From: RGIG4608 sp045643885
Lineage (GTDB): Bacteria; Bacillota; Clostridia; Oscillospirales; CAG-272
Direction: 5' to 3'
Length of the DNA stretch: 59,947 nucleotides
Assembly (NCBI GenBank): GCA_045643885.1
Contig: JAZRFY010000033.1
Location: 1-59,947, forward strand
This document shows, in pieces, positions 42,247 to 50,850 of the stretch. The notes beneath the pieces were generated by a model. That model saw only the letters and a program-made list of their open reading frames with translations. It made no database searches and was not told the origin of the DNA. Both the position numbers and the translations under genes were made by a program. Position 1 is the stretch's first letter; each line of letters starts with the position of its first letter.

Positions 42247-42275
42247 AAGCGGCAAGGTGTGTCCTTGCCGCTTTT
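42247..42275. terminator. Terminator between HIT and the small membrane protein
   Basis: AAGCGGCAAGG-TGTG-TCCTTGCCGCTT followed by TTG; convergent genes share it. Confidence 0.7.
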
Positions 42276-42301
42276 GTTTGCATTTTATCTGAAGGCTTAA
42301 G

Positions 42302-42631
42302 TCAATCCTTAAGAATGAAAAATTCCGCACCGATGATGATGCCAAGCACGATAACTCCTGTGAAAAGGGAAACGGAGCCATACTCGATTCCACCTATAAC
42401 ACCGAAAAATCCGATAAGTGCGATGAAGGCAAAAAGAGCCTTTGCAGCCACGAGGAAACGGAAGGAGGAGAGAAGATCGATCACAGAATCGATGAAGGAA
42501 AGTGATTTTTCCACGAAATTCTCTGCACCTGCAAGCTGATTGTCAGCTATCGCATAAGTTCCTTTTTTGGAATTCATATTATTAAAAGAAGCATTATTTC
42601 TGCCTGTTTTGTATGTGTAATTAGTTGTCAT
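42302..42631 (-). CDS. Small membrane protein, unknown function
   Basis: About 109 residues from ATG at 42631 (AAGGAG 7 bases before; a second ATG at 42637 is too close). An Asn-rich N-terminus is followed by two hydrophobic helices, FLVAAKALFAFIALIGFFGV and LFTGVIVLGIIIGAEFFIL. An amphipathic segment (FVEKSLSFIDSVIDLLSSF) lies between. No family recognised. It has a clear promoter. Confidence 0.75.
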   Translation of the reverse strand: MTTNYTYKTGRNNASFNNMNSKKGTYAIADNQLAGAENFVEKSLSFIDSVIDLLSSFRFLVAAKALFAFIALIGFFGVIGGIEYGSVSLFTGVIVLGIIIGAEFFILKD

Positions 42632-42672
42632 ATTCATTCTCCTTTTTCTTAAAATGGAATGTTTGTGACATT

Positions 42673-42701
42673 ATATTACCACAAATGACAAGGTTTGTCA
42701 A
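42673..42701 (-). promoter_or_regulatory. Promoter of the small membrane protein
   Basis: TTGACA, a 17-base spacer ending TGTGG, and TAATAT on the minus strand. Confidence 0.75.
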
Positions 42702-42751
42702 TAGGTTTTTTCTAAAAATGGAAAAATATTTTAAAAATTTTCAAAAATCCC

Positions 42752-42780
42752 TTTACAAACAAGAAAAAGTGTGTTATAAT
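42752..42780 (+). promoter_or_regulatory. Promoter of the S24 repressor
   Basis: TTTACA, a 17-base spacer ending TGTGT, and TATAAT. Confidence 0.75.
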
Positions 42781-42819
42781 TAGTCCACAAAAGGAAAACT
42801 CACCCAAGGAGGAGTATTT

Positions 42820-43638
42820 ATGGATTATATTGATAGAATAAAGCTTTTAAAGAGTGAAAAGAAGATCACAAACGATGCTCTCTCTGAAATGACGGGCATC
42901 CCCCTTGGCACTCTTTCAAAAATACTTGCAGGTATCAGTGACAGTCCCAAGCTTTCAAACATCGTTTCTATTTGCGATGCACTTGGCACGTCCCTTGAAT
43001 ACGTTGTAAACGGTGTTCCCGAAAACACGAATAACTTCACCCTTGACAGAGGTGAGATGCGACTTATCGAAAACTACCGTTCACTCGACGCGCACGGCAA
43101 AGAGCTTGTCACCCTCGTTTTGGATAAGGAGAAGGAGAGAGTTGCAAGAGCACCCTATATGGATCACTCCGTTGATTATAAGGAAAGCTCTGCAAAGATT
43201 CTTCCCACGGCAATGCCCTTTGGTGAAAGGGTGTCTGCACGCGAGCTTGCAAGAAATCGCGGTCTTGGAAAGAGACCGGTTTCTCTTTACGATATGCCCG
43301 TTTCTGCAGGAGTCGGTGTGTTCGTTGATTCCCCTGCGACCGAGGAGATCATGATCCCCGATAACGACAGAACGCGCGAGGCTGATTTTGCTCTCAGGAT
43401 CAGTGGCAACAGTATGGAGCCTAAATATCGCGACGGCGACGTGCTTTTGGTTTCCAATTCCGATTACGTTGAGGTCGGTGAGCTTGGTATCTTCATCCTC
43501 GACGGCAACGGCTATTTCAAGATTTACGGCGGTGACAGACTCATCTCTATGAACAAGGTCTACGGTGACATCTTGCTCAAGGATTTTGAAAGCGTGAGCT
43601 GTGTTGGTCGCGTAGTTGGTAAATTGAAGAGAAAATAG
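42820..43638 (+). CDS. XRE-family S24 (LexA/CI-like) self-cleaving repressor
   Basis: A 272-residue regulator. Residues 5-62 are an XRE helix-turn-helix (SEMTGIPLGTLSKILAG). The C-terminal S24 domain has the cleavage pair A163-G164 (PVSAGVG), nucleophile S198 (SGNSMEP) and base K234 (GYFKIYG), with spacing as in LexA and CI. It would repress target genes and be inactivated by RecA-stimulated self-cleavage. No phage genes lie nearby, so it may be a chromosomal stress regulator. GGAGG precedes the ATG. Confidence 0.9.
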   Translation: MDYIDRIKLLKSEKKITNDALSEMTGIPLGTLSKILAGISDSPKLSNIVSICDALGTSLEYVVNGVPENTNNFTLDRGEMRLIENYRSLDAHGKELVTLVLDKEKERVARAPYMDHSVDYKESSAKILPTAMPFGERVSARELARNRGLGKRPVSLYDMPVSAGVGVFVDSPATEEIMIPDNDRTREADFALRISGNSMEPKYRDGDVLLVSNSDYVEVGELGIFILDGNGYFKIYGGDRLISMNKVYGDILLKDFESVSCVGRVVGKLKRK

Positions 43639-43656
43639 AATAAAAAACATATATAA

Positions 43657-43691
43657 AAAGGCGTGATTCTCTTGTAATTGCGCCTTTTTTG
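43657..43691 (+). terminator. Weak terminator after the S24 repressor
   Basis: AAAAAGGCG and CGCCTTTTTT form a short stem around a large loop, with a T-run. Confidence 0.5.
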
Positions 43692-43729
43692 TGTTAAAAT
43701 GAGAAAAAAGAAGAAAAACGGAGGATTTT

Positions 43730-44683
43730 ATGAAGATCGTTATTCTTGATGCACTTGCACTTGGATCGGATCTTGACCTTTCGCTCTTTAAGGACCTCGG
43801 TGAGCTTGAGATATATCCGAAAAGCACACCCGATGAGATTGTTGAAAGAACAAGGGATTGCGACGTGGTCATCACCAATAAGGCAAGATTAAATAAAGAG
43901 ACCCTGAGCAAAGCAAGCTCATTAAAGCTCATCTGCGTTACGGCAACGGGTTTTGACAATATAGATATCGAATATGCAAGGGAGAGGGGCATAGGAGTTT
44001 GCAACGTGGTCGGATATTCCACCAACAACGTGGCGCAGCTTACAGTGAGCTTTGTCCTTGACCTTATCAATAAGCTCACGGTATATAGAAAAAGTGTTTC
44101 GAGCGGAGAATATTCCGAGTGTGGAGTTGCCAACATCTTAGCACCCACCTATCACGAAATAAACGGACTTAAGTGGGGAATTGTCGGCTTTGGAAACATC
44201 GGCAAAAGAGTCGGAGTCGTTGCAGAGGCGCTCGGCTGCTCCTTGCTCGTCAATAAGAGGGAGCCGATCGATGGCTATGAATGTGTCGACGTTGACACTA
44301 TCTGCCGTGAGTGTGATATCATCACCGTCCACACTCCCTTAAACGAAGGAACAAGAGGTCTTATCACCAAGGAGCGCATCGAAATGATGAAGGACGGCGT
44401 CATCCTTGTAAACGTTGCAAGAGGAGCAGTTACTGATGAAGCTGCCATTGCAAATGCTATCAAAAGCGGCAAGATCGGTGGATTCGGATGCGACGTTTAT
44501 TCTGCCGAGCCATTTTCAAAAAGTCACCCCTTCTATGAGATAAAGGAATATGATAACGTCATCCTCACACCCCATATGGCGTGGGGGTCTTACGAAGCAA
44601 GAGTAAGGCTTTGCTTTGAGGTGAAGAAAAATATCATCGCCTTTTTTGAGGGTGAAATAAGAAATAGAGTGGATAAAAAATAA
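43730..44683 (+). CDS. D-2-hydroxyacid dehydrogenase
   Basis: A 317-residue NAD-dependent enzyme of the D-isomer family. The dinucleotide loop is WGIVGFGNIGKRVG near 147-160; catalytic Arg, Glu and His fall in NVARGAVTDE, FGCDVYSAEP and LTPHMAWGS. ATGFDNIDIEYA is conserved. The closest types are glycerate/hydroxypyruvate reductases. The substrate is not decided by sequence. GGAGG precedes the ATG; mscL follows after 10 bases. Confidence 0.9.
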   Translation: MKIVILDALALGSDLDLSLFKDLGELEIYPKSTPDEIVERTRDCDVVITNKARLNKETLSKASSLKLICVTATGFDNIDIEYARERGIGVCNVVGYSTNNVAQLTVSFVLDLINKLTVYRKSVSSGEYSECGVANILAPTYHEINGLKWGIVGFGNIGKRVGVVAEALGCSLLVNKREPIDGYECVDVDTICRECDIITVHTPLNEGTRGLITKERIEMMKDGVILVNVARGAVTDEAAIANAIKSGKIGGFGCDVYSAEPFSKSHPFYEIKEYDNVILTPHMAWGSYEARVRLCFEVKKNIIAFFEGEIRNRVDKK

Positions 44684-44693
44684 GGAGGATATT

Positions 44694-45320
44694 ATGGAAA
44701 AAAAGAGTTCATTTTTTAATGATTTTAAGGTGTTTATCACCCGTGGAAACGTAATTGATATGGCAGTCGGCGTTATCGTCGGCGGTGCATTTACCGCGAT
44801 CGTAAACGCGCTCAGCAACAACGTGCTTCGTCCCGTCATCAACTGGATTTTGGCACTTATTTTGGGAAAGGATAGCCTTACCGGAGTGTATACCTTCCTT
44901 CAGGTCGCATATAAGACTGAGGATGGAGTTGTTCTTCCCGAGATCAATCTTGAGGAATCCATCTACATCGACTGGGGAGCATTCATCAATGCGATCATCA
45001 ACTTCTTCATTATCGCACTTGTGCTTTTCTGCATCGTGAGATTCATCAACAACGTTCGCGACATCAACAGTGATATCAAAAAAATGGCAAGCAAGGCAAT
45101 TTTGAGCAAGGAAGAAATCGAGGAGCTTAAGGCAAACGGCGTCAACGTTAAAAAGAGAAAAGAGGTTGATGCATATTTTGCAGAGAAGGCAAGACTTGCT
45201 AAAGAGGCTGAGGAAAAAGCCAAGGCCGAGGAGGAGGCAAGGGCAGCTGCTCAAAAGGCGGCAAATCCTTCAACTGAAGAGCTTCTTAAGGAGATCAGAG
45301 ACATTCTTAAAAGCAAATAA
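44694..45320 (+). CDS. mscL: Large-conductance mechanosensitive channel
   Basis: A 208-residue MscL, longer than the usual 120-150. TM1 follows the amphipathic FFNDFKVFITRGNVIDMAVG and is the glycine-rich VIVGGAFTAIVNALSNN; TM2 is AIINFFIIALVLFCIVRFI. The periplasmic loop is somewhat expanded. The C-terminus is a long charged helix (AEKARLAKEAEEKAKAEEEA). It opens under membrane tension to release solutes. Followed by a strong terminator. Confidence 0.92.
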   Translation: MEKKSSFFNDFKVFITRGNVIDMAVGVIVGGAFTAIVNALSNNVLRPVINWILALILGKDSLTGVYTFLQVAYKTEDGVVLPEINLEESIYIDWGAFINAIINFFIIALVLFCIVRFINNVRDINSDIKKMASKAILSKEEIEELKANGVNVKKRKEVDAYFAEKARLAKEAEEKAKAEEEARAAAQKAANPSTEELLKEIRDILKSK

Positions 45321-45326
45321 TAAGGT

Positions 45327-45361
45327 AAACGGTTGCTAAAAATTTTGGCAACCGTTTTTTT
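45327..45361 (+). terminator. Terminator of mscL
   Basis: AAACGGTTGC and GCAACCGTTT around TAAAAATTTTG, then TTTT. Confidence 0.85.
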
Positions 45362-45366
45362 GGTAC

Positions 45367-45395
45367 TTGAATTATTATAAGATATATGTTATTAT
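45367..45395 (+). promoter_or_regulatory. Promoter of the miaA operon
   Basis: TTGAAT, a 17-base spacer ending TATGT, and TATTAT. Confidence 0.6.
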
Positions 45396-45429
45396 ATATG
45401 TGTATACCGTTTTTTGAAAGGAGAGGCAA

Positions 45430-46398
45430 ATGAAAAAGAGAGTTTTAGCCGTGGTAGGACCTACTGCAAGTGGCAAAAGCGCACTTGCGATCGAGCTTGC
45501 AAAAAGACTTGACGGTGAAATAATCTGCTGCGATTCAATGCAGATTTATAAGCAGATGAATATCGGCACGGCAAAGCCCAATGCCAACGAGCAAGCTGTG
45601 GTAAAGCACCACCTTTTCGACTTTGCCGATCCTATGCAGGGTTTTTCGTGCGCCGATTATATCCCACTTGCTCAGGATGTGGTCGAGGATATATTGAGCC
45701 GAGGAAAAACCCCCATCTTTTGTGGCGGAACGGGACTTTATCTTGATAGATTTTTGTCGGGCGCCGAGTTTGAAGAGACCGAGGTTGATGAGAATTATAG
45801 ACGCGAGATGGAGAGATTTGCCATCGAAAACGGAAACGAGGCACTCCATAACGAGCTTAGAAAAATAGATCCCATCTCAGCCGACGAGATACATCCAAAC
45901 AACGTAAAAAGAGTCATTCGCGCTCTTGAGATCTATAAAACATCGGGCAAAACGAAGAGCGAGCTTGATAAAGAGAGCAAAAGCTTTGAGCCAAGATACG
46001 AGTCGATTCAGATCGGCATAAAATATGAGGATAGAGAGGTCCTTTATCAAAGGATCAATTATCGTGTTGATCTCATGATGGAGGCAGGCTTGCTCTCCGA
46101 AACCAAGGATTTGATTGATGCAGGCGTGTTCGAGAAAAACTCCACAGCTGCACAGGCAATCGGATATAAGGAGATAATCGGCTTCTTCAAGGGAGAAAAG
46201 ACCTTGGAGGATGCTGTTGCCGAGCTTAAAATGGCAACTCGCCGATATGCAAAAAGACAGATGACGTGGTTCAATTCCCACGGTGACGTTACGTGGATAG
46301 CCGCCGACGAAAGATCCCTTTCCGAGCTGACGGATATCGCAGAGCAAATGATAAACGAAAAGATAAGAGAGGGGGATGGTACAAATGGAAGAAGCTAA
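45430..46398 (+). CDS. miaA: tRNA dimethylallyltransferase
   Basis: A 322-residue P-loop enzyme adding a dimethylallyl group to A37 of tRNAs that read UNN codons. GPTASGKSALAIELA, CDSMQIYKQMNIGTAKP, GGTGLYLDRF and TRRYAKRQMTWFN are diagnostic. GAGAGG precedes the ATG. Its substrate DMAPP comes from the MEP pathway encoded by dxr/ispG in this window. First gene of a cell-division-linked operon. Confidence 0.96.
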   Translation: MKKRVLAVVGPTASGKSALAIELAKRLDGEIICCDSMQIYKQMNIGTAKPNANEQAVVKHHLFDFADPMQGFSCADYIPLAQDVVEDILSRGKTPIFCGGTGLYLDRFLSGAEFEETEVDENYRREMERFAIENGNEALHNELRKIDPISADEIHPNNVKRVIRALEIYKTSGKTKSELDKESKSFEPRYESIQIGIKYEDREVLYQRINYRVDLMMEAGLLSETKDLIDAGVFEKNSTAAQAIGYKEIIGFFKGEKTLEDAVAELKMATRRYAKRQMTWFNSHGDVTWIAADERSLSELTDIAEQMINEKIREGDGTNGRS

Positions 46399-47671
46399 GA
46401 CCACTCCTAAAAAATCGGGCCCCACACGTGCGTGGAAGGGACTGACCATCCTTATCGCACTTTTGATCCTTTATACGGTTTATCACGTTATGTACGGCAT
46501 TGCCGATAACGTCGACACAACTCCTGCAGGACTTGTCGAGCAGAGAACGTCCGTCGTGCTTGAGGGAGTGATATTCAGAGAAGAAGAGGGGATCACAACG
46601 AAGAATAAGGGAGATATGCGCCCTTATTACTACGACGGTGAACGCGTTTCAGTCGATGCAGCCGTTGCATCCGTATACACAAAAAGTGTAAATACCGACC
46701 TCAATGCAAAAATTGCCGAGCTTGAGGAAAAGCTTGATATACTTAAGCAAAGCAACGTTTCAGGACTTGTTTCGGTGGTCGATATTGAAAAGATAAAAGC
46801 CGACGTCGACACGCTTTATTCCACGATGATGCTTGCCGTTTCAACCGGTGACCTTTTGCGTGCCTCAAGAGCCGAAAAGGAGATGCTTATCGCAATGAAT
46901 AAGCTTGCCATTTATGAGGGCAAGGTCAAAAATTATAACGACGATATATCAAAGATCGAAAACGAGCTTGATACTCTCTACGACTCCTTTGTGGGAGAAA
47001 GAGAATATATCTTTGCCGATAAGGGTGGATATTTTTATCACTCCCTTGACGGATATGAGGATATCCTCACACAGGACGTGCTTGCTTCCTTGACTGCAGA
47101 AAAGCTTGACGAGCTTATTGCTTCCGTCAAAAAAACACCCACAAGGGAAAGCAGCTACACGGCAAAATTCGTGTACAATAACGTTTGGAGTATAGCAGTG
47201 CTTTGCGATAGAGGATCCGCCTCTCTTTTAGAGGAGGGCAAGATCTATAATGCAGTGCTTTTCGACGTTCGTGAAAGAGAGCTTGATCTGAAGCTTCAAA
47301 GCATTAAGGATAACGGTGGAGAAAGCGTCGTGCTTGTCTTTACCTGCTCCGATATGCCCGAGGGCTTTGACTTTACAAGATACCAGGAATTCCGTCTTGA
47401 TATCTCCTCGATCGAGGGATACAGAGTGCCAAAGGAAGCCCTTGTGACTGTGACCGATAAGACAACGGGTGAAGAAAAGATTGGCGTTTATACCGTAAAT
47501 GCAAGTGTAGTGTCCTTTAAGCGAGTTGAGATAATCGGCGAAAGCGAAGGATATTACGTCGTTGCAAAATACGATAGAAGCAAGGATAATTACAGAGAAT
47601 ACCTTAACATAAACGACCTCATCGTTCTCGATGTAAAGGGAATGTACGACGGCAAAACGCTTAAGAGGTAG
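46385..47671 (+). CDS. HlyD-like membrane-anchored protein
   Basis: About 428 residues from ATG at 46385 (GGGGG site; ATG at 46376 also possible), overlapping miaA. One N-terminal membrane segment (LTILIALLILYTVYHVMYGI), then a HlyD/RND-adaptor-like layout: a lipoyl/barrel half (VVLEGVIFREEE, YYYDGERVSVDAAVASVY), a coiled coil (about 100-200, with KIAELEEKLDILKQ and ISKIENELDTLYD), then the second half with AKFVYNNVWSIAVL. No transporter partner is adjacent. Its place just before yggS, sepF and ylmH is seen in many Clostridia and suggests a division or envelope role. Confidence 0.75.
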   Translation: MEEAKTTPKKSGPTRAWKGLTILIALLILYTVYHVMYGIADNVDTTPAGLVEQRTSVVLEGVIFREEEGITTKNKGDMRPYYYDGERVSVDAAVASVYTKSVNTDLNAKIAELEEKLDILKQSNVSGLVSVVDIEKIKADVDTLYSTMMLAVSTGDLLRASRAEKEMLIAMNKLAIYEGKVKNYNDDISKIENELDTLYDSFVGEREYIFADKGGYFYHSLDGYEDILTQDVLASLTAEKLDELIASVKKTPTRESSYTAKFVYNNVWSIAVLCDRGSASLLEEGKIYNAVLFDVRERELDLKLQSIKDNGGESVVLVFTCSDMPEGFDFTRYQEFRLDISSIEGYRVPKEALVTVTDKTTGEEKIGVYTVNASVVSFKRVEIIGESEGYYVVAKYDRSKDNYREYLNINDLIVLDVKGMYDGKTLKR

Positions 47672-47674
47672 ACC

Positions 47675-48397
47675 ATGGATTATAGCTATATTGATGAAAA
47701 TTATCGCGCGATCAGTGACGGCTTAAAGGAGTCGGCAGCCATTTCCAATAGGGAGCTGCCAAGCCTTTTGGTGTCAATAAAGAGCGCTGAGATAGACGAG
47801 ATAGAGTACCTTGTAAGGAGCTATAAGGTGGACGCTGTCGGTGAAAACAGGGTAAATCAGCTTCTTTCGAGATACGACAGGTTAAAGGAGCTTGGAGTTG
47901 ATATCCACTTCATCGGCTCACTTCAGACCAATAAGGTGAAATACATCATCGATAAGGTCAGCCTTATACAGTCACTTGACAGGATCGAGCTTGCACGCGA
48001 GATAGATAAGCAAGCTAAAAAGCACGGAATCGTGATGGACGTTCTTGTCGAGATAAATTCGGGCAGGGAAGAAAATAAGGGCGGCATATATCCTGAGGAT
48101 GCAGAGGCGTTTTGCTTGGAGCTGTCTTCATTTTCGGGCATAAGACTTGTCGGATTTATGACGATGGCACCCAAATGCGAGAAAAATAGCGAATATTTGA
48201 AATATTTTTGCGAAACTTATCAATTAGTGCTTGACATTTGGCAAAAAAAATTACATAATATAAGTATACCGATAATATCTATGGGTATGAGTGAAAGCTA
48301 TCAGGCGGCAACGCAGGCTGGAGCTACCATGGTCAGAATCGGACGAAGCATGTTTAATAAAAACTTAAATAAAATGAAAGTAGGAAAGCGCAAATGA
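47675..48397 (+). CDS. PLP homeostasis protein (YggS family)
   Basis: 240 residues, an alanine-racemase-like TIM barrel with no large second domain. The PLP lysine is in LLVSIKSAE; VGENRVNQLL, DIHFIGSLQTNKVKY, SLDRIELAREID and LVGFMTMAP are family blocks. It binds PLP and buffers cofactor supply. In Firmicutes it is typically next to sepF, as here (4-base overlap). Confidence 0.95.
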   Translation: MDYSYIDENYRAISDGLKESAAISNRELPSLLVSIKSAEIDEIEYLVRSYKVDAVGENRVNQLLSRYDRLKELGVDIHFIGSLQTNKVKYIIDKVSLIQSLDRIELAREIDKQAKKHGIVMDVLVEINSGREENKGGIYPEDAEAFCLELSSFSGIRLVGFMTMAPKCEKNSEYLKYFCETYQLVLDIWQKKLHNISIPIISMGMSESYQAATQAGATMVRIGRSMFNKNLNKMKVGKRK

Positions 48398-48840
48398 AGA
48401 ATTTTACAGAACTTTTCGGCAAGAAGAATATCACTACAGATTATCAGGATTATTACCGTGATGAAGACGAGCTTTACGGCGATACAGAAAGCGATGATGA
48501 CGTAACTACATACGGCGAATCCAAGGAAAACGGCGTTTCCTTCGGTGGCGGTGCTGCTCCCGTTTCTCTTAAGGTAGTTAAGCCCAGAAGCCATGCAGAC
48601 GGTCCTGCGATCGCAGACCACCTTGCAGCAGGTAGCACAGTAGTTCTTAATATCGAATCACTTGACAGAGCAAGCTCAATCAGACTTATCGACTTCCTTA
48701 TGGGTGCCGTTCACGTACTCGGTGGCGATATGAAGAGCGTTACAAAGACAACTCTCGTTTTTGCTCCCAGAAACGTTGGCGTTTCTGATTTTGAGCACGT
48801 TGAAGAAGAGATTTCCGAGATCGAAGAAATTGAAGAATAA
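48394..48840 (+). CDS. sepF: Cell division protein SepF
   Basis: 148 residues with an acidic linker and the SepF core: STVVLNIESLDRASSIRLID then FLMGAVHVLGGDMKSVTKTT and LVFAPRNV. The N-terminal MKNFTELFG is the probable membrane-binding amphipathic helix. It anchors FtsZ to the membrane at the septum. Overlaps yggS by 4 bases and is followed by ylmH. Confidence 0.96.
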   Translation: MKNFTELFGKKNITTDYQDYYRDEDELYGDTESDDDVTTYGESKENGVSFGGGAAPVSLKVVKPRSHADGPAIADHLAAGSTVVLNIESLDRASSIRLIDFLMGAVHVLGGDMKSVTKTTLVFAPRNVGVSDFEHVEEEISEIEEIEE

Positions 48841-48846
48841 TTTGCT

Positions 48847-49662
48847 ATGAATAATTTTTCTGTCCCCGACGGCAAGGAGTCAAGGCTCTTTTATGCAAGG
48901 CTTGACGACCTTGAAAGGATGGCACTTGGTCATAGAGTGGCGCATTCTGCGTTTCTGACACCGAGTGAGGCGTATAAGGCAGAGAAATATTTTGAGGCAA
49001 AGGGCACAAAGGATAAGATTTGCTTTTTCGGTGGCTATGCAGACGCCCAGAGAAAGCAAATCTTTCTTTTACCTCAATATATCGTTGATTCTGCCGAGGA
49101 TGAAAAGTCACTTTTTGCCCTCATCGAAGAGGACGTTGATGCCTCGATTGCTGCCCTCAAAATAAAGGGAAGTGGCTTCAGAGCCCTTTCTCACAGAGAT
49201 TATCTTGGAAGCATCCTTGCCCTTGGGATCGAGAGGGAAAGACTTGGAGATATATGCATCATAGACGATAATTCTGCCATAGTCTTTTGCTCGTGCGAGA
49301 TAGTGGATTACCTCCTTTATGAGCTTGTGTCCATAGGCAACGATAAGGTGAAGGTCGAAAGGATCAAGGTTGAAAGGGATATGGCATCAAGCCAAAGATT
49401 TCAAGCGTTTACCGATACTGTCGCAAGTGAAAGACTTGATTGCGTGGTTGCATCCATCTTTAATCTTTCAAGAGAAAAGGCGCAAAACCTAATCAAGGGT
49501 GGATTTGTTGAGCATAATTACGAAGAGGCGCAAAAGATTGACGTAAGAATCGAAGCAGGTGATATAATCAGCGCACGAGGATACGGCAAATTCATCATTC
49601 GCGACGTTTCCCAAACAACCAAAAAGGGAAGACTTCGTTTGTTTGCGGATAGATATATATAA
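48847..49662 (+). CDS. ylmH: S4-domain RNA-binding protein YlmH
   Basis: 271 residues. Central YlmH-type domain (FRALSHRDYLGSILALGIER, LGDICIIDDNSAIVFC) and a C-terminal S4 domain (ERLDCVVASIFNLSREKAQN, LIKGGFVEHNY, IRIEAGDIISARGYGKF-like block reading VRIEAGDIISARGYGKF). In B. subtilis YlmH helps rescue stalled ribosomes and sits in the division operon. The next gene in that order, divIVA, is missing here. Confidence 0.93.
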   Translation: MNNFSVPDGKESRLFYARLDDLERMALGHRVAHSAFLTPSEAYKAEKYFEAKGTKDKICFFGGYADAQRKQIFLLPQYIVDSAEDEKSLFALIEEDVDASIAALKIKGSGFRALSHRDYLGSILALGIERERLGDICIIDDNSAIVFCSCEIVDYLLYELVSIGNDKVKVERIKVERDMASSQRFQAFTDTVASERLDCVVASIFNLSREKAQNLIKGGFVEHNYEEAQKIDVRIEAGDIISARGYGKFIIRDVSQTTKKGRLRLFADRYI

Positions 49663-49666
49663 TATA

Positions 49667-49695
49667 TTGACAAAACCATCCTTTTGTGATACAAT
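49667..49695 (+). promoter_or_regulatory. Strong promoter after ylmH
   Basis: TTGACA, a 17-base spacer ending TGTGA, and TACAAT. It leads into only about 90 bases before a terminator. Confidence 0.8.
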
Positions 49696-49803
49696 ATGCA
49701 AAAGATAATAGGTTATGGACACTATGTGCCCGAAACAGCAATAGAATATAGCGCAGAGCCGGGCAAATTTCAGCCCGACTCTGCGCTTTTTTGTAATTTT
49801 TGA
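49696..49803 (+). pseudogene. Possible fabH-like N-terminal fragment or short RNA
   Basis: A 35-codon frame reads MQKIIGYGHYVPETAI then EYSAEPGKFQ..., and its first 16 residues resemble the N-terminus of ketoacyl-ACP synthase III (KIIGxGxYVPE). The ATG overlaps the -10 and has no ribosome site, so it is unlikely to be translated. The transcript from the promoter would be a short RNA ending in the terminator at 49750-49792. The match is short and may be chance. Confidence 0.25.
49750..49792 (+). terminator. Terminator after the ylmH region
   Basis: AGCGCAGAG(C)CGGGC and GCCCG(A)CTCTGCGCT form a long stem, followed by TTTTT. Confidence 0.85.
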
Positions 49804-49838
49804 GCGAACGGCGTGAGGTGTATTGGGGTTTGTCTATA

Positions 49839-49863
49839 GGGTGGGCAATTCGTGAATCGCCCG
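49839..49863. repeat. REP-like hairpin
   Basis: GGGTGGGCAATTCGTGAATC then GCCCG: arms GGGCAATTC and GAATCGCCC around GT. It is of a different type from the GTAG-foot REPs. Confidence 0.45.
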
Positions 49864-49960
49864 TTTCCTCTATAAATCAAAATATAAACGTTTCGAAGAA
49901 AAAGCCAAAAATATTGAAATATTTTAGAAAATTTGAAAAATTTCAAGAAGAAAACACGTA

Positions 49961-50094
49961 TATATATATTGAGAGAGTATAAAACTCTCAAAAAAACGAT
50001 TGAGAAAGGAAACTAAACTATGAAAAACACAACGAAGAAAATAACGAGTATTTTGCTTGTTTTGACGATTGTTTTGTTGTGCTTTGCATTTGTT
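49961..50094 (+). repeat. Duplicated lipoprotein 5' module, copy 1
   Basis: About 134 bp match 50829-50962 with a few differences: end of a gene (...ATATATATTGAGAGAGTATAA), the GAGAG-7-CTCTC hairpin, the ribosome site and the signal-peptide codons. The frame entering from the left ends in YIYIERV, as does the first lipoprotein, so a third copy once preceded it. Confidence 0.8.
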
Positions 50095-50850
50095 AGCTGT
50101 ATTTCTATTAACGATGACTTGAAAATGAAAGAAGCTTATCTTCGTCAATTTGGCATTGAGGGAGTTGATGCAGAGGACGTGGTGATTGACTATGATGGAG
50201 GCAGATATGGGCTTGGTCGAGTAGTGATGCTTGACGCGCAGTGGCACGATAGAGAAGCGTGGCAGGATACGGTAGGCGAAACCACGATACAATACTATGA
50301 CAGAAATCAGCTTTTGGTATATACATTCAATAAGTTCTACACTCTTGCAGAGGCAAAGGAAAAGAACATTCTTTCCGACAAAGACATTGAGTCTATTGCA
50401 AATGATTTTGAAAGTAAAGTGACTCATTACAGAGATACTTGCGATACCTTCGATTTTGAAAAATGTATAATTGAGGATATCTTCGAAGAAAAGTATGGTT
50501 ATATGCCTCGAACAGACATCATATTCGTAAATATTGACAGAAGAATTTGTAAAGATAATGAAGGGTCCGAAAGCTTTGATGTGGCTGGATATTTAGGTAC
50601 GGATATTATAAAGAATCAAAAAGCAATATATTACAGAACTTCTGAATATAATACTTTTTCTCTTTATATATGTAATGCGGGTTATGAGAATATGTCATAT
50701 ATTTTTGAAAGATTATCCAAAATCCCCGGTGTTTTAGGAGTAGGATATTATTATGATTATTACGATGTAACTTCCCAAGCAGCAAATGATACGTATTATT
50801 CGCATTACGGCATGTGGAGATTTGATGATATATATATTGAGAGAGTATAA
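50020..50850 (+). CDS. Predicted lipoprotein, first of a duplicated pair
   Basis: A 276-residue exported protein with signal peptide MKNTTKKITSILLVLTIVLL and lipobox FVSC. The mature part is acidic, Asp/Tyr-rich and without recognised domain; it ends in DDIYIERV. No cysteines suggest a metal site. AAAGGA precedes the ATG. The first 25 codons are nearly identical to the next gene's, while the remainder is unrelated by eye. Lower GC than the neighbouring housekeeping genes suggests later acquisition. Confidence 0.78.
   Translation: MKNTTKKITSILLVLTIVLLCFAFVSCISINDDLKMKEAYLRQFGIEGVDAEDVVIDYDGGRYGLGRVVMLDAQWHDREAWQDTVGETTIQYYDRNQLLVYTFNKFYTLAEAKEKNILSDKDIESIANDFESKVTHYRDTCDTFDFEKCIIEDIFEEKYGYMPRTDIIFVNIDRRICKDNEGSESFDVAGYLGTDIIKNQKAIYYRTSEYNTFSLYICNAGYENMSYIFERLSKIPGVLGVGYYYDYYDVTSQAANDTYYSHYGMWRFDDIYIERV

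Noticed and set aside
42820..43638. Prophage signal from the CI-like repressor
   Set aside because: No integrase, cro-like divergent gene or structural genes surround it.
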